Position numbers and translations under genes: made by a program. The notes under the pieces are model-generated. The model saw only the letters and a program-made list of their open reading frames with translations. It was not told the DNA's origin and did no database searches. Shown one piece after another: positions 32,330 through 41,634 of a stretch of 41,634 nucleotides of DNA. This DNA is from Bacteroidota bacterium. Its GTDB lineage: Bacteria > Bacteroidota > Bacteroidia > Cytophagales > Cyclobacteriaceae. The stretch covers positions 20,842-62,475 of the forward strand of contig JAFEAM010000031.1 in assembly GCA_018266395.1 (NCBI GenBank), in the 5' to 3' direction. The number at the start of each line of letters is the position of its first letter. Position 1 is the first letter of the stretch.

Positions 32330-34114
32330 ATGGAGAATATCCGCAACTTTTGCATTATAGCCCATATTGATCACGGAAAGAGTACCCTGGCGGACCGCCT
32401 TTTGGAGTTTACCGGAACCCTCACGGATCGCCAGATGCAGGCCCAGGTGCTGGATAACATGGACTTGGAGCGTGAAAAAGGCATTACGATCAAGGCCCAC
32501 GCCATCCAGATGAATTACAGGCTGGATGGGAAAGATTATATCCTCAATCTGATTGACACGCCCGGGCACGTGGACTTCTCTTACGAAGTGTCGCGCTCCA
32601 TTGCAGCTTGTGAGGGAGCGCTTCTGATTGTTGATGCAGCCCAAGGCATTCAGGCCCAGACCATTTCCAATCTTTACCTGGCCCTGGATCACAAACTAGA
32701 AATCATCCCTGTTCTTAACAAGATAGATCTGCCTGCAGCCATGCCTGAGGAGGTGACGGATCAGATTGTCGATCTTATCGGCTGTGACCGCGAAGATGTG
32801 ATCCGGGCAAGCGCGAAAGAAGGGATAGGCATTGAGGATATCCTGAAAGCAGTGGTGGCTCGCGTTCCTGCCCCCAAGGGGGATCCCAAGGCGCCACTCC
32901 AGGCCATGATCTTTGACTCAGTCTTCAATTCATTCCGCGGCATTGAGGTGTACTTCCGCGTATTCAACGGTACCATACGCAAGAACGACAAGGTGAAGTT
33001 CGTCAATGCCGGCAAAGAATATGGTGCTGATGAAATCGGCGTGTTGAAACTGGACAAACAACCCCGTGAAGAAATCAGTGCCGGTAATGTCGGGTACCTT
33101 ATCTCCGGAATCAAAGTAGCGAAGGAAGTGAAGGTGGGGGACACAATCACATTGGTGGATAACCCGGGTGAGGCGGTCAAGGGATTTGAGGATGTAAAAC
33201 CGATGGTATTTGCCGGTATCTATCCGGTCGAGACCTCTGAATTTGAGGAGTTGCGTGCCTCCATGGAGAAGCTACAACTCAATGATGCATCTCTGGTCTG
33301 GGAACCTGAAACCTCTGCAGCGCTTGGTTTTGGCTTCCGTTGCGGCTTCCTCGGAATGCTTCACATGGAGATCATCCAGGAACGGCTGGAACGAGAGTTC
33401 AATATGACGGTCATCACAACTGTGCCATCGGTACAGTTCCGCTCATTGCTTACGAATGGGAAGATCCTGGAGATCAATGCGCCTTCAGAGATGCCGGATC
33501 CGACCATGATTGAAATGATCGAGGAGCCTTACATCGCTGCGCAGATTATCACCAAGTCTGAATACATAGGCCCTATTATCGGGTTGTGCATGGATAAGCG
33601 CGGGATCATCAAGAATCAGATGTATCTCACTTCCGACAGAGTGGAACTCACTTTTGAAATGCCTCTGGCAGAAATAGTATTCGACTTCTACGATAAACTG
33701 AAGACCATTTCACGCGGTTATGCCTCCCTCGACTATCATCTCATCGGTTTCAGAGAGAGTGATATGGTAAAGCTCGATGTGCAGCTGAACGGGGAGAAAG
33801 TGGATGCACTGTCGGCGATCGTTCATCGCGACAAGGCTTATGAATGGGGAAGGAAATTGTGTGAGAAGTTGAAGGAACTGATTCCCCGCCACATGTTTGA
33901 AGTGGCGATTCAGGCTACAATCGGACAGAAGATCATTGCCCGTGAAACCATCAGCGCAATGCGCAAGAACGTGTTGGCCAAATGTTATGGAGGTGATATT
34001 TCCCGCAAGCGCAAGTTGTTGGAGAAGCAGAAGAAAGGAAAGAAACGTATGCGGCAGGTGGGTTCAGTGGAAATTCCGCAGGAGGCATTTATGGCCGTAT
34101 TAAAAATTGATTAG
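32330..34114 (+). CDS. lepA: Elongation factor 4 (LepA)
   Basis: A 594-aa ribosome-associated GTPase that helps translocation and ribosome assembly. The GTPase domain has G1 AHIDHGKST, the switch I region with [11 protein letters not shown]3 DTPGHVDF and G4 NKIDLP. Domains II, III and V follow, and the C-terminal LepA-specific domain contains [20 protein letters not shown] and a Lys/Arg-rich '[19 protein letters not shown]' segment, diagnostic of LepA. Full length for the family (~600). Its TAG stop overlaps a possible GTG of folD; the true folD ATG is 14 bp on. It heads an apparent operon with folD and queE. Confidence 0.97.
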   Translation: MENIRNFCIIAHIDHGKSTLADRLLEFTGTLTDRQMQAQVLDNMDLEREKGITIKAHAIQMNYRLDGKDYILNLIDTPGHVDFSYEVSRSIAACEGALLIVDAAQGIQAQTISNLYLALDHKLEIIPVLNKIDLPAAMPEEVTDQIVDLIGCDREDVIRASAKEGIGIEDILKAVVARVPAPKGDPKAPLQAMIFDSVFNSFRGIEVYFRVFNGTIRKNDKVKFVNAGKEYGADEIGVLKLDKQPREEISAGNVGYLISGIKVAKEVKVGDTITLVDNPGEAVKGFEDVKPMVFAGIYPVETSEFEELRASMEKLQLNDASLVWEPETSAALGFGFRCGFLGMLHMEIIQERLEREFNMTVITTVPSVQFRSLLTNGKILEINAPSEMPDPTMIEMIEEPYIAAQIITKSEYIGPIIGLCMDKRGIIKNQMYLTSDRVELTFEMPLAEIVFDFYDKLKTISRGYASLDYHLIGFRESDMVKLDVQLNGEKVDALSAIVHRDKAYEWGRKLCEKLKELIPRHMFEVAIQATIGQKIIARETISAMRKNVLAKCYGGDISRKRKLLEKQKKGKKRMRQVGSVEIPQEAFMAVLKID

Positions 34115-34128
34115 TGTATACCTTCAAA

Positions 34129-35019
34129 ATGCAGACACCCACTAAGCCTTACACCCTTATTGATGGCCGTAAGATTTCGATTGAAATCAAACAGGAAATT
34201 GCTGCGAAGGTGGCAGAACGAAAGCAGGCGGGGAAGAAAATACCGCACCTCGCATTTATCCTTGTTGGCGACGATGGAGCCAGCCAAACTTACATTGACA
34301 ACAAAGTCAAAGCCTGCAAGGATGTGGGTTACCACTACACCATGATGCGGTTTGCTGATACGATTTCCGAAGAAAAACTTTCCAAACATATCACAGCTGT
34401 AAACAATGATGAAGACGTAGACGGCTTTATCGTTCAGCTGCCCCTGCCGGCTCATATTTCCGTGGAACGCATTACCGATCGAATCCGTCCGGACAAGGAC
34501 GTTGACGGTTTTACCAACCGGAACTTTGGCAGTATTATTTCCAAAGTACCGCTGCTTATGCCTGCCACTCCTTTTGGTGTGATGGAATTACTGCGGCGCT
34601 ATAACATAGAGACTGAAGGAAAGAATTGTGTCGTAGTGGGGGCCAGCCGCATAGCAGGTGCGCCTTTGAGCATGATGCTAGTTCAGCAGGGGCGTGCTAC
34701 GGTTACGATCTGCCATAAGTATACTCAGGGCCTTGCCGATTATACGCGTCAGGCGGATATTCTGTTCGTTGCGGTAGGAAAGCCCGGACTTATAACCGGG
34801 GATATGGTGAAAGAGGGAGCTATTGTCATTGATATTGGAACCAACCGGGTGGAAGACCGATCCAAGCCTAGTGGATTTGGCCTCGTTGGCGATGTGGATT
34901 TCAAGAATGTGGCACCGAAATGCTCCCATATAACTCCAGTACCTGGTGGCGTAGGCCCCATGACCATAGCGTCATTGCTGCTCAATACGCTCAGGGCCAC
35001 TGAGCTGCGCCATCCATAG
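34129..35019 (+). CDS. folD: FolD, methylenetetrahydrofolate dehydrogenase/cyclohydrolase
   Basis: A 296-aa bifunctional enzyme converting 5,10-methylene-THF to 10-formyl-THF with NADP. Motifs: TYIDNKVKACKDVGY (the catalytic Lys is within this helix), GFIVQLPLPAHI, PDKDVDGFT, then the NADP loop GASRIAGAPLSMML, and TPVPGGVGPMTIASLL at the end. The GAS form of the loop is the same as in the E. coli enzyme, so nothing is missing. GTG at 34114 overlaps the lepA stop and could initiate, but ATG at 34129 gives the normal N-terminus. Gene order lepA-folD-queE suggests an operon. Confidence 0.94.
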   Translation: MQTPTKPYTLIDGRKISIEIKQEIAAKVAERKQAGKKIPHLAFILVGDDGASQTYIDNKVKACKDVGYHYTMMRFADTISEEKLSKHITAVNNDEDVDGFIVQLPLPAHISVERITDRIRPDKDVDGFTNRNFGSIISKVPLLMPATPFGVMELLRRYNIETEGKNCVVVGASRIAGAPLSMMLVQQGRATVTICHKYTQGLADYTRQADILFVAVGKPGLITGDMVKEGAIVIDIGTNRVEDRSKPSGFGLVGDVDFKNVAPKCSHITPVPGGVGPMTIASLLLNTLRATELRHP

Positions 35020-35057
35020 GTACTGAAGAAGGGAAGCTTGTCAGAGATCAATCTCCT

Positions 35058-35702
35058 TTGGTGAAAGGCAAAGAAACATCCGAACCCTTGAATATAACTG
35101 CCGGTTCCGTGTTACCGCTGATGGAGTCGTTCTATACACTCCAGGGCGAAGGCTTCTTTCAGGGAGTAGCTGCCTATTTTATCCGGCTGGGTGGCTGTGA
35201 TGTCGGTTGCGTCTGGTGCGATGTGAAAGAATCATGGCCTTTGGACGCACATCCTTTGGTAAAATCCGAGTGGATTGCTGCGCAGGCCGCGGCTTCGGGA
35301 GCACCTGTGGCCGTGGTCACAGGTGGAGAGCCCGCTATGTATGATCTCACCCTGCTCACGGAGAGCCTGCACATGAAAAAACTCAGAACCCATATCGAAA
35401 CATCAGGAGCTTATGAACTGACAGGCCAATGGAACTGGGTTTGCCTTTCCCCGAAAAAATTCAAAGCGCCGAAACCCTCGGCTTACCTCCGGGCAGATGA
35501 GTTGAAGGTAGTGATCTATAACCGGCATGACTTTGAATGGGCGGAGTTGGAGGCAGCGAAAGTGGGGAAGGCCTGCAAACTCTTTTTGCAGCCGGAGTGG
35601 TCCAGGGAAAAGCAAATGCTCCCTCTCATTATCGACTACGTCAAAGCCCATCCTCAATGGCGTGTTTCCCTCCAGATTCATAAATACATGAACATTCCTT
35701 AA
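35058..35702 (+). CDS. queE: 7-carboxy-7-deazaguanine synthase (QueE)
   Basis: A 214-aa radical SAM enzyme of queuosine/preQ0 biosynthesis that turns 6-carboxytetrahydropterin into 7-carboxy-7-deazaguanine. The Fe-S motif CDVGCVWC (C47, C51, C54) is the standard CxxxCxxC; the SAM-binding glycine segment VVTGGEP and the 'ESFYTLQGEGFFQG' lead-in are typical. Start choice is unsure: TTG 35058, GTG 35061 or ATG 35121; the upstream starts keep the usual LPLMESFY lead. It follows folD by 38 bp. Other queuosine genes are not in this window. Confidence 0.93.
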   Translation: MVKGKETSEPLNITAGSVLPLMESFYTLQGEGFFQGVAAYFIRLGGCDVGCVWCDVKESWPLDAHPLVKSEWIAAQAAASGAPVAVVTGGEPAMYDLTLLTESLHMKKLRTHIETSGAYELTGQWNWVCLSPKKFKAPKPSAYLRADELKVVIYNRHDFEWAELEAAKVGKACKLFLQPEWSREKQMLPLIIDYVKAHPQWRVSLQIHKYMNIP

Positions 35703-35796
35703 GAGAATGGTTAAGGTTGTCGATTAGGGTGATACGTGAACGGTTGGAGATCTAAAGTTAAGGACAGCCTATCTCCGAAAGCTTGATCCCATTCCA

Positions 35797-35804
35797 TATT
35801 TTTG
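35797..35804 (+). promoter_or_regulatory. Candidate -7 element (TATTTTTG) at the PorE-like gene, leaderless start
   Basis: Exact TAnnTTTG with only three bases before the ATG at 35808. Transcription from it would begin at or very near the start codon. A TTG within this element (35802) is an alternative start codon in the frame but is unlikely. No clear -33 TTTG. Confidence 0.45.
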
Positions 35805-35807
35805 TGC

Positions 35808-37724
35808 ATGCGTTTCATTCTGCCCGGCATCCTCTTCATTACTTTGATTTTCCCTGTTGCCGGACAACCCTTGTTAAGTACAAAGAACAAGAAAGCAATA
35901 GAGCTTTATAACGAAGCAGACAATTACAGGGTCAGAGGACAATATCGGCAGGCACTTCAGCTTTTGCAGGAGGCCATTGAAAGGGATAAGAACTTTGCCG
36001 AGGCCTATTTCAGACAGGGAATAATTTACAAGACCCTTCGTCATTATGATGAGTCGACCGCTCAGTTTATGAAAGGTCTTTCTCTCGTCTCTGATTTCCG
36101 GAGGCAACGACCGTATTTCTATGAGCTGGGCGACAACTTCCTTCTGGAAGGAGAATATCAGAAGTCGCTGGATTTCCTTAACCGTTATCTGGATGGTGAG
36201 GTTACCAATCAGGCCAAAACGAACCAGGCATCGCTTTGGAAGAAGAATGCCCAATACGGGTTGAAGAACATGCGTGATATTTCTCATTTTCAACCGCACG
36301 AATTGAGCGACACCATAAACGCATTTGCCATGCAGTATTTCCCCGTGCTGACTGCTGACGAACTGGAAATGATATTCACCAGGCGGATCGGACCTTCTGA
36401 AACTGATGACGAAGATCTCGTTATTTCAAAACGTGATGCTAAAGGCAGGTGGACCCGGCCGGAGAGCATATCGCCTAATATAAACTCCCGACTGAACGAA
36501 GGTACCAGCACGATCTCTGCTGATGGCCGCCAGCTGATTTTCACTTCTTGTGCCGGCAGGAGCGGCTTTGGGAGCTGCGACCTGTATGAGTCCATCAAGA
36601 CCGGAAATGAGTGGTCCAGACCTGTTAACCTCGGACCTGCCATTAATACATCGTCATGGGAATCGCAGCCGTCTCTTTCAGCAGATGGCCGCACCTTATT
36701 TTTTGTTTCGGAAAGAAGAGGAGGCAAGGGCGGGAAGGATATTTATGTATCTACCAGGCAACCTGACAACCAGTGGACAAAAGCAGTGAACCTTGGAGAA
36801 AAGATCAACACGCCATATGATGAGATATCACCGTTCATCCATGTCAACGGGCGCAGCTTGTTCTATGCATCAAATGGAAAGGCTGGCTTTGGCGGCTTTG
36901 ACATCTTTCTCAGTGAACAGGACGGAACCGGGTGGTCTGAATCTGTAAACTTCGGCTATCCGGTCAATAATCACGAAGATCAGTTTTCATTGTTCATTAC
37001 GGCCAACAGCGAGCATGCCTACTATTCGCATGAAAATCATGACCGGTTGAATGCTTCGAGTATTTATGAGCTTGTGGTGCCGGAAGACATGCGTCTCCGA
37101 TACAAAAGCAACTGGGTAAAGGGTGTTGTGCGCGATCGCAAGACTCATTTGCCGCTGAAAGCCAGGGTGGAGTTGTTCAATCTGAGCAGTAACCAGCTGA
37201 TATCATACGTAGAATCCGATTCTGTTGATGGTGATTACCTCATGGTCCTCACAGAGGGTGCTGACTACGCTTTATATGTAAGCCGGCCAGGATATCTCTT
37301 CCGGAGCCTGCATTTCAATTATGAAGCAGAGGGCAAGATAGAACCGGTTGTGGTTGATGTTGACCTCGATCCCGTGGAAACCGGTGCCTCTGCCGTTTTA
37401 CAAAATATTTTTTTTGACCTGAACAAATACGAGCTCAAAGAGAAGTCCATTACCGAAATGGAGAAAGTTATTCGTTTTTTGCAGGAGAATCCAAAAGTCC
37501 GAATTGAGATCAGCGGCCACACCGACAATCAGGGTTCTGCCAGTTATAATATTCAACTTTCACTAAAGAGGGCACAGGCTGTGGCAGAGTATTTGACTTC
37601 GCATGGTATCCCTTCCGGAAGGCTTGTTCAGAAGGGGTATGGTGCCGATCGGCCGCTCAAACCTAATGATAGTGAAGAGAACCGTCAGGTGAACCGGCGG
37701 ATTGAATTCAGGATCATTCATTAA
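35808..37724 (+). CDS. PorE-like T9SS component: TPR, beta-propeller, CRD and OmpA domains
   Basis: A 638-aa envelope protein in four parts: TPR repeats (about 28-140, e.g. NYRVRGQYRQALQLLQEAIE), a PD40-type beta-propeller (about 160-425, with repeated SADGRQLIF, LSADGRTLFFVSERRG turns), a carboxypeptidase-regulatory-like domain (about 434-525) and an OmpA C-terminal peptidoglycan-binding domain (about 532-638, with SGHTDNQGS and ENRQVNRRIEF). This order is the architecture of PorE, a type IX secretion component linking the outer membrane to peptidoglycan. The signal peptide is type I, with no lipobox Cys at the usual place, unlike the lipoprotein form I recall for PorE. Other PorE-like proteins serve other roles, so T9SS function is inferred. 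Confidence 0.82.
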   Translation: MRFILPGILFITLIFPVAGQPLLSTKNKKAIELYNEADNYRVRGQYRQALQLLQEAIERDKNFAEAYFRQGIIYKTLRHYDESTAQFMKGLSLVSDFRRQRPYFYELGDNFLLEGEYQKSLDFLNRYLDGEVTNQAKTNQASLWKKNAQYGLKNMRDISHFQPHELSDTINAFAMQYFPVLTADELEMIFTRRIGPSETDDEDLVISKRDAKGRWTRPESISPNINSRLNEGTSTISADGRQLIFTSCAGRSGFGSCDLYESIKTGNEWSRPVNLGPAINTSSWESQPSLSADGRTLFFVSERRGGKGGKDIYVSTRQPDNQWTKAVNLGEKINTPYDEISPFIHVNGRSLFYASNGKAGFGGFDIFLSEQDGTGWSESVNFGYPVNNHEDQFSLFITANSEHAYYSHENHDRLNASSIYELVVPEDMRLRYKSNWVKGVVRDRKTHLPLKARVELFNLSSNQLISYVESDSVDGDYLMVLTEGADYALYVSRPGYLFRSLHFNYEAEGKIEPVVVDVDLDPVETGASAVLQNIFFDLNKYELKEKSITEMEKVIRFLQENPKVRIEISGHTDNQGSASYNIQLSLKRAQAVAEYLTSHGIPSGRLVQKGYGADRPLKPNDSEENRQVNRRIEFRIIH

Positions 37725-37849
37725 CCCAAAGATTACATTGCCCCATAATTGGGTATTCGTCCCCGGAAACCAAACTTTGGTATCTACTTTTTGTTATTTT
37801 TAAAACCGATTGCTTCCATTGCAATGACATTGTCCTGAGAACCTGCGTC

Positions 37850-40804
37850 ATGAGATTCTGCATTTTGCTCTTCTGCGTCCTCCTGACGGCTACCGGTGTC
37901 TGGGCACAAGCCATCACAGTTTCCGGTAAAGTGGTAACGGCCGAAGATAATCAGCCCATGCCCGGCGTCAATATTGTTGTGAAGGGCACGAGCACCGGTA
38001 CTGTTACAGATGCCCAAGGCCAGTACAGGATCAACGTTCCTGAAGAAGGAGCAGTGCTTGTTTTTTCATTCATCAGTTATCAGACCCAGGAGATAACCAT
38101 TGGCCGGCGGGCTGTCATTGATGTTGTCATGCAGCCGGACCAGCAACAACTGGAGGAGGTTGTAATTACAGGATACCGTGAGGAGAGCAGGAAAGCGCTG
38201 CCCGGTTCTGTGGCGGTTGTGAAGTCGGACAAAATACAAAATGCGGCTATCGCATCGTTTGATCAGGTACTGCAGGGCCGGGTTGCCGGTATGTACGTCA
38301 GCAGCGGGTCAGGTCAGCCTGGTGCCTCTGCCAATGTGATCATCAGAGGAATCAAATCGTTAAGCGGTTCCAATGCACCGTTGTATGTGCTGGATGGTGT
38401 CCCCATTGCTCCTGGGGTTTTCAATACATTGAATCCAAACGACTTTGAAAGCATTACAGTTTTGAAGGATGCAACTGCAGCAGCCTTATATGGATCGAGG
38501 GGTGCAAATGGGGTGGTGGTGATCACTACCAAGAAGGGCAAAGCAGGGGAGACTCAGGTCAACTATAATTTTCAATATGGATTTTCCTATACACCACAGA
38601 ACAGGCTGCAGGTGATGAATTCCAATCAGAAGATTGACTTTGAACTTCAAACCGGAGGAACGGTTCTCAGCACTTATACAAGCGAACAAATTGCAAGGCT
38701 AAGGCTGATCAACACAAATTGGCAGAATGAATTGTTCCGGATAGCCCATACGGCCCAGCACGATCTAAGTATTCAGGGGGGCAATGACAAGACCACCTTT
38801 TTTATATCGGGTAACTACACCGATCAGGAAGGTACGGTACAGAACACCGGGCTTAAACGATATACCGCCAAATTCAATCTTCAGCACGAGGCCAACAACT
38901 TCAGGGTGGGATTGAACTCAACCCTTGGATATTCCAAGAATCAGACGACCCTGGAAGGAAACGCCTATATCGGATCTCCACTCAATGCAGTGAGGTGGAC
39001 TAACCCATATGAGAAACCGTATGACGATAGTGGCAATTACACTAAGATTCGATCTGGACAGCCCAATGCGTTGCAGGAATTGCTTGAGAATCATACCCGC
39101 TACTACGATGTAAAGGGAATTGTCAATGCCTACGCTGAGTATTTCGTTCCTTTTGTAAAAGATCTCAGCGTCAAGACCTCATGGGGCACTGATTACACGC
39201 AGCGGGAGACAGACCAATATTTTGATAAGACAACATACACCGGCCAGCAGACGCCAGGTCAAAGCGGCAGCCAGACCAGAGGTAGTTCGTACAATGTGAA
39301 TTTTGTGGGCACCACCTCTGTGAATTACAGAAGGAGTTTTGGTGCAGATCACGACCTGTTTGCATCGGCTTACTATGAGATTGTGTATAACCAGAACAAA
39401 GGATTCAGTTTTACAGGGTATGGTCTTCAGGGTAACCTCAAGAATGATGGCGGCATTACAGTGAGCAGTACTTTCCTTCCAGTACTGGGGGGATCCAACA
39501 CCGAGTCTTCTCTTAAATCCATATTTGGTGAAGTGAACTATGGCTTCAAGAAGCGTTATTTTGCCAAGGCGGGATTTCGGAATGACCAATCATCAAGATT
39601 TGGCAAGGACAAGAGGAACGCCAATTTCTACAGCTTTGGACTAAACTGGCGCCTGAGTGATGAAGCTTTCTTTCAGGGTGCATTATCCCGCACCATCAAT
39701 TTTATGAAGTTCTATGCGAACATTGGCACTTCAGGCAACCAAACCGGAATCGGTGATTTTGGTTCCCTTTCATTATTCAGCCAGGGTTACAGTTATGACG
39801 GAAGTGCCGGCTTGATCCAGACGCAACCTGAGAATCCGAATCTTGGATGGGAAACGGTCCGATCCATCAATACCGGGTTTGAGTTTTCCATGTTGAAAAG
39901 CCGGCTGTCCGGATCGCTGGAATTCTATAACAACACAACCTTGAATATGCTGTTGCCGACCCAACTGTCGCGCACCAGCGGCTTTTCCTCCATTACCCAG
40001 AATGTGGGCGAGATGCGTAACTCCGGGATTGAGGTAGATCTGACCGGCACGCTGGTCAAGACTACCAAATTCTCATGGATTCTTAATGCCAACTTCACCT
40101 GGAACCAGAACCGGATCACGAAACTGGTGGACGGTGATGAAATTGTGAACGGGTTGACGATAACGAAAGTGGGTTATCCTGCTGTAACGAATTACGTGGT
40201 TCCGTATGCCGGAGTCAATCCAGCAAATGGAGATGCACTTTATCGCAAGAAGGACGGCAGCCTCACCAATCAGTTCTCTTCTGATGACCTGATACCTTAT
40301 GGTACCCGTTTCGCTCCATATTTTGGAGGCTTTACGAATACCTTCAATTATCGCGGAGTCGAGTTATCTGTCTTCTTCTCATGGATCTATGGCAACAAGG
40401 TCTACAACAATGACAGGACCAACGTGGAGAACCCAACCTATTATGCGGACAATCTTGCGGTGTCTTTGCTGAGGGCGTGGAAGCAACCGGGGGACGTTAC
40501 AGATGTACCGAGAGTTCAGACTACAGGGGGACTTACTACTGATCCCTTTCAGGGACAAACCACTCGGTTTGTGGAAGATGGGTCGTTCTTACGACTGAGA
40601 AATGTAATGCTGTCTTATAATTTGCCTCAAGCGTTGATCTCGAAAGCCAAATTACGCTCTGTGCGCGTGTATGTACAGGGACAAAATCTCTGGACATGGT
40701 TCAAATTCCAGGGTTGGGATCCGGAATTGGCCAGCGGAACACTGGTTGGCGCACAATACCCGGCATTAAGAACGGTGATGGGAGGCATCAATGTTGGATT
40801 CTGA
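37850..40804 (+). CDS. SusC/RagA-family TonB-dependent outer-membrane transporter
   Basis: A 984-aa outer-membrane protein with a signal peptide (to about WAQ at 20), an N-terminal carboxypeptidase-D regulatory-like domain (ITVSGKVVTAEDNQPMPGVN, about 22-100), a plug domain with the SusC signature (ASANVIIRGIKSLSGSNAP, then YVLDGVPI) and DATAAALYGSRGANGVVVITTKKG, and a long beta-barrel ending in GGINVGF with a terminal aromatic. It imports a large ligand, typically glycan or peptide, with the SusD lipoprotein encoded next. The stop overlaps the SusD ATG by one base (TGATG), so they are translationally coupled. Substrate is not inferable; no glycoside hydrolase is in the window. Confidence 0.94.
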   Translation: MRFCILLFCVLLTATGVWAQAITVSGKVVTAEDNQPMPGVNIVVKGTSTGTVTDAQGQYRINVPEEGAVLVFSFISYQTQEITIGRRAVIDVVMQPDQQQLEEVVITGYREESRKALPGSVAVVKSDKIQNAAIASFDQVLQGRVAGMYVSSGSGQPGASANVIIRGIKSLSGSNAPLYVLDGVPIAPGVFNTLNPNDFESITVLKDATAAALYGSRGANGVVVITTKKGKAGETQVNYNFQYGFSYTPQNRLQVMNSNQKIDFELQTGGTVLSTYTSEQIARLRLINTNWQNELFRIAHTAQHDLSIQGGNDKTTFFISGNYTDQEGTVQNTGLKRYTAKFNLQHEANNFRVGLNSTLGYSKNQTTLEGNAYIGSPLNAVRWTNPYEKPYDDSGNYTKIRSGQPNALQELLENHTRYYDVKGIVNAYAEYFVPFVKDLSVKTSWGTDYTQRETDQYFDKTTYTGQQTPGQSGSQTRGSSYNVNFVGTTSVNYRRSFGADHDLFASAYYEIVYNQNKGFSFTGYGLQGNLKNDGGITVSSTFLPVLGGSNTESSLKSIFGEVNYGFKKRYFAKAGFRNDQSSRFGKDKRNANFYSFGLNWRLSDEAFFQGALSRTINFMKFYANIGTSGNQTGIGDFGSLSLFSQGYSYDGSAGLIQTQPENPNLGWETVRSINTGFEFSMLKSRLSGSLEFYNNTTLNMLLPTQLSRTSGFSSITQNVGEMRNSGIEVDLTGTLVKTTKFSWILNANFTWNQNRITKLVDGDEIVNGLTITKVGYPAVTNYVVPYAGVNPANGDALYRKKDGSLTNQFSSDDLIPYGTRFAPYFGGFTNTFNYRGVELSVFFSWIYGNKVYNNDRTNVENPTYYADNLAVSLLRAWKQPGDVTDVPRVQTTGGLTTDPFQGQTTRFVEDGSFLRLRNVMLSYNLPQALISKAKLRSVRVYVQGQNLWTWFKFQGWDPELASGTLVGAQYPALRTVMGGINVGF

Positions 40805-41634
40805 TGAAAGTTCTACGCATCATATGGTCTATCGGTTGGTTAATGGTGATGTCGTGCTCCAATTTCACAGACATCGAACCTACTCATTCACTAACCCCAA
40901 ATAATGCATTCAAGACCATTGATGATATTGAGCTGCACCTCAATGGAATTTATTCGGGGCTGCAGGGCAGTGGGTATTATTCCCTCGCTTACGGGGTTTT
41001 ACCGGACATGATGTCAGATAACCTGGCCGAGAATGTTGAGTCGCTAGGGAACTATCGTAGTGTGGTGGATTGGTTGTACGTTTCAAATGACGGAACCATT
41101 TCAGGTGTGTGGGCTACACCGTATAGCCTTATAAACGATTGCAATATTCTACTCGGCAATGTCGACAACTTCAAGGAAAATGCAACAGGTCAAAAGAATC
41201 GCCTGAAAGGACAGGCACTTGCAATCCGGGCACTTGCCCATTTTGACCTGCTTCGCTATTTCGGTCAGGACTACGATCGCAGTTCTTCCAATCTGGGTAT
41301 CCCGATTAAAACGGTGGCGAGTTTGGATAAACCTAAGCGGAATACGGTTAAGGAAGTCTACGATCAGGTTTATGCCGATCTGACGCAAGCCATTACTATG
41401 CTAGGCAGCGTTGACCATTCAGTCAATACTTCCACAGACCGAAGCAGGATTGATATAGCTGGAGCCAACGCGATTCTGGCGCGTGTTGCTTACTACGCGA
41501 AGGATTATTCAACAGCCATTTCCGCTTCAAGCGCTGTGATCAATAGTGGCATACCTTTGGCGTCGCGCGCAGATTTTCCGGGCATTTGGGCCGATGACGC
41601 AGTTACCACTGAAGTGATCTGGAGTATAACCTAC
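40804..41634 (+). CDS. SusD/RagB-family lipoprotein, truncated by the window end
   Basis: The frame starts at ATG 40804 (one base overlapping the SusC stop) and is still open at 41634 (277 codons visible). A lipoprotein signal (WLMVMSC, acyl-Cys at residue 18) is followed by the N-terminal SusD TPR-like domain: NRLKGQALAIRALAHFDLL and RYFGQDYDRS, then a TVKEVYDQVYADLTQAI segment. These are standard RagB/SusD features. SusD lipoproteins cap the SusC transporter and bind the ligand. The C-terminal half lies outside the window, so nothing is implied about integrity. Confidence 0.92.
   Translation, partial: MKVLRIIWSIGWLMVMSCSNFTDIEPTHSLTPNNAFKTIDDIELHLNGIYSGLQGSGYYSLAYGVLPDMMSDNLAENVESLGNYRSVVDWLYVSNDGTISGVWATPYSLINDCNILLGNVDNFKENATGQKNRLKGQALAIRALAHFDLLRYFGQDYDRSSSNLGIPIKTVASLDKPKRNTVKEVYDQVYADLTQAITMLGSVDHSVNTSTDRSRIDIAGANAILARVAYYAKDYSTAISASSAVINSGIPLASRADFPGIWADDAVTTEVIWSITY

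Noticed and set aside
34114-34128. GTG start of folD overlapping the lepA stop
   Set aside because: It would add five residues not expected in FolD; ATG at 34129 gives the normal N-terminus. Kept only as an alternative.

Overview
The window is about 41.6 kb of chromosome from a Bacteroidota bacterium, most likely Cytophagales-like. The evidence is a SusC/SusD-type outer-membrane pair at the right end, a PorE-type T9SS protein (TPR, beta-propeller, CRD, OmpA), DUF4198, DUF1684 and DUF2721 proteins, and the phylum's promoter signature: exact TAnnTTTG -7 elements lie close upstream of at least nine predicted starts. Shine-Dalgarno sequences are rarely visible and GTG/TTG starts are common. No tRNA, rRNA, CRISPR array, transposase or phage gene was seen.

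Layout. 1-602 is gene-free and holds imperfect direct and inverted repeats. 603-4848 has a 55-aa membrane protein, an APC permease, a DUF2721 protein, an unknown secreted protein and an ornithine-cyclodeaminase-family enzyme. A tandem heptamer array (4869-4917) separates these from a two-gene unit read leftwards: an ABC exporter and a membrane-anchored TPR protein. A 431-bp gene-free stretch with a strong hairpin (7865-7916) precedes an ECF sigma factor overlapping a membrane-protein gene, with a second small one behind. Next come, read leftwards, two paralogous secreted amidohydrolases and a TPR lipoprotein, then a HerA-like ATPase and an AraC regulator. 16.2-22.1 kb carries DUF1684, radC, rpsT, an M1 peptidase, a zinc phospholipase/nuclease-like protein, an SRPBCC protein and a DUF4199-like protein. 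22.1-27.3 kb holds aminopeptidase P, DUF4198, a RidA-type deaminase, an A-type Fe-S protein, methylmalonyl-CoA epimerase, a 51-aa lipoprotein and thiL. 27.4-32.2 kb has a large beta-propeller/amidohydrolase fusion, an ACP-phosphodiesterase-like gene, a TerB-like protein and small unknowns. 32.3-35.7 kb is lepA-folD-queE. The right end is a PorE-like protein followed by SusC and SusD; SusD runs off the window.

Much of the content is housekeeping (translation: rpsT, lepA; cofactors: thiL, folD, queE, Fe-S; propionyl-CoA metabolism: mce) mixed with envelope proteins. The gene packing is striking: seven of nine convergent pairs end within 8 bp of each other or overlap, three of them through a shared 4-bp stop tetranucleotide.

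No clear new defence or mobile system is present. The best candidates for something undescribed are the sigma/membrane-protein cassette with the structured region upstream, the ABC exporter/TPR pair, the amidohydrolase pair with its TPR lipoprotein, and the leaderless-promoter candidates at radC and the PorE-like gene.
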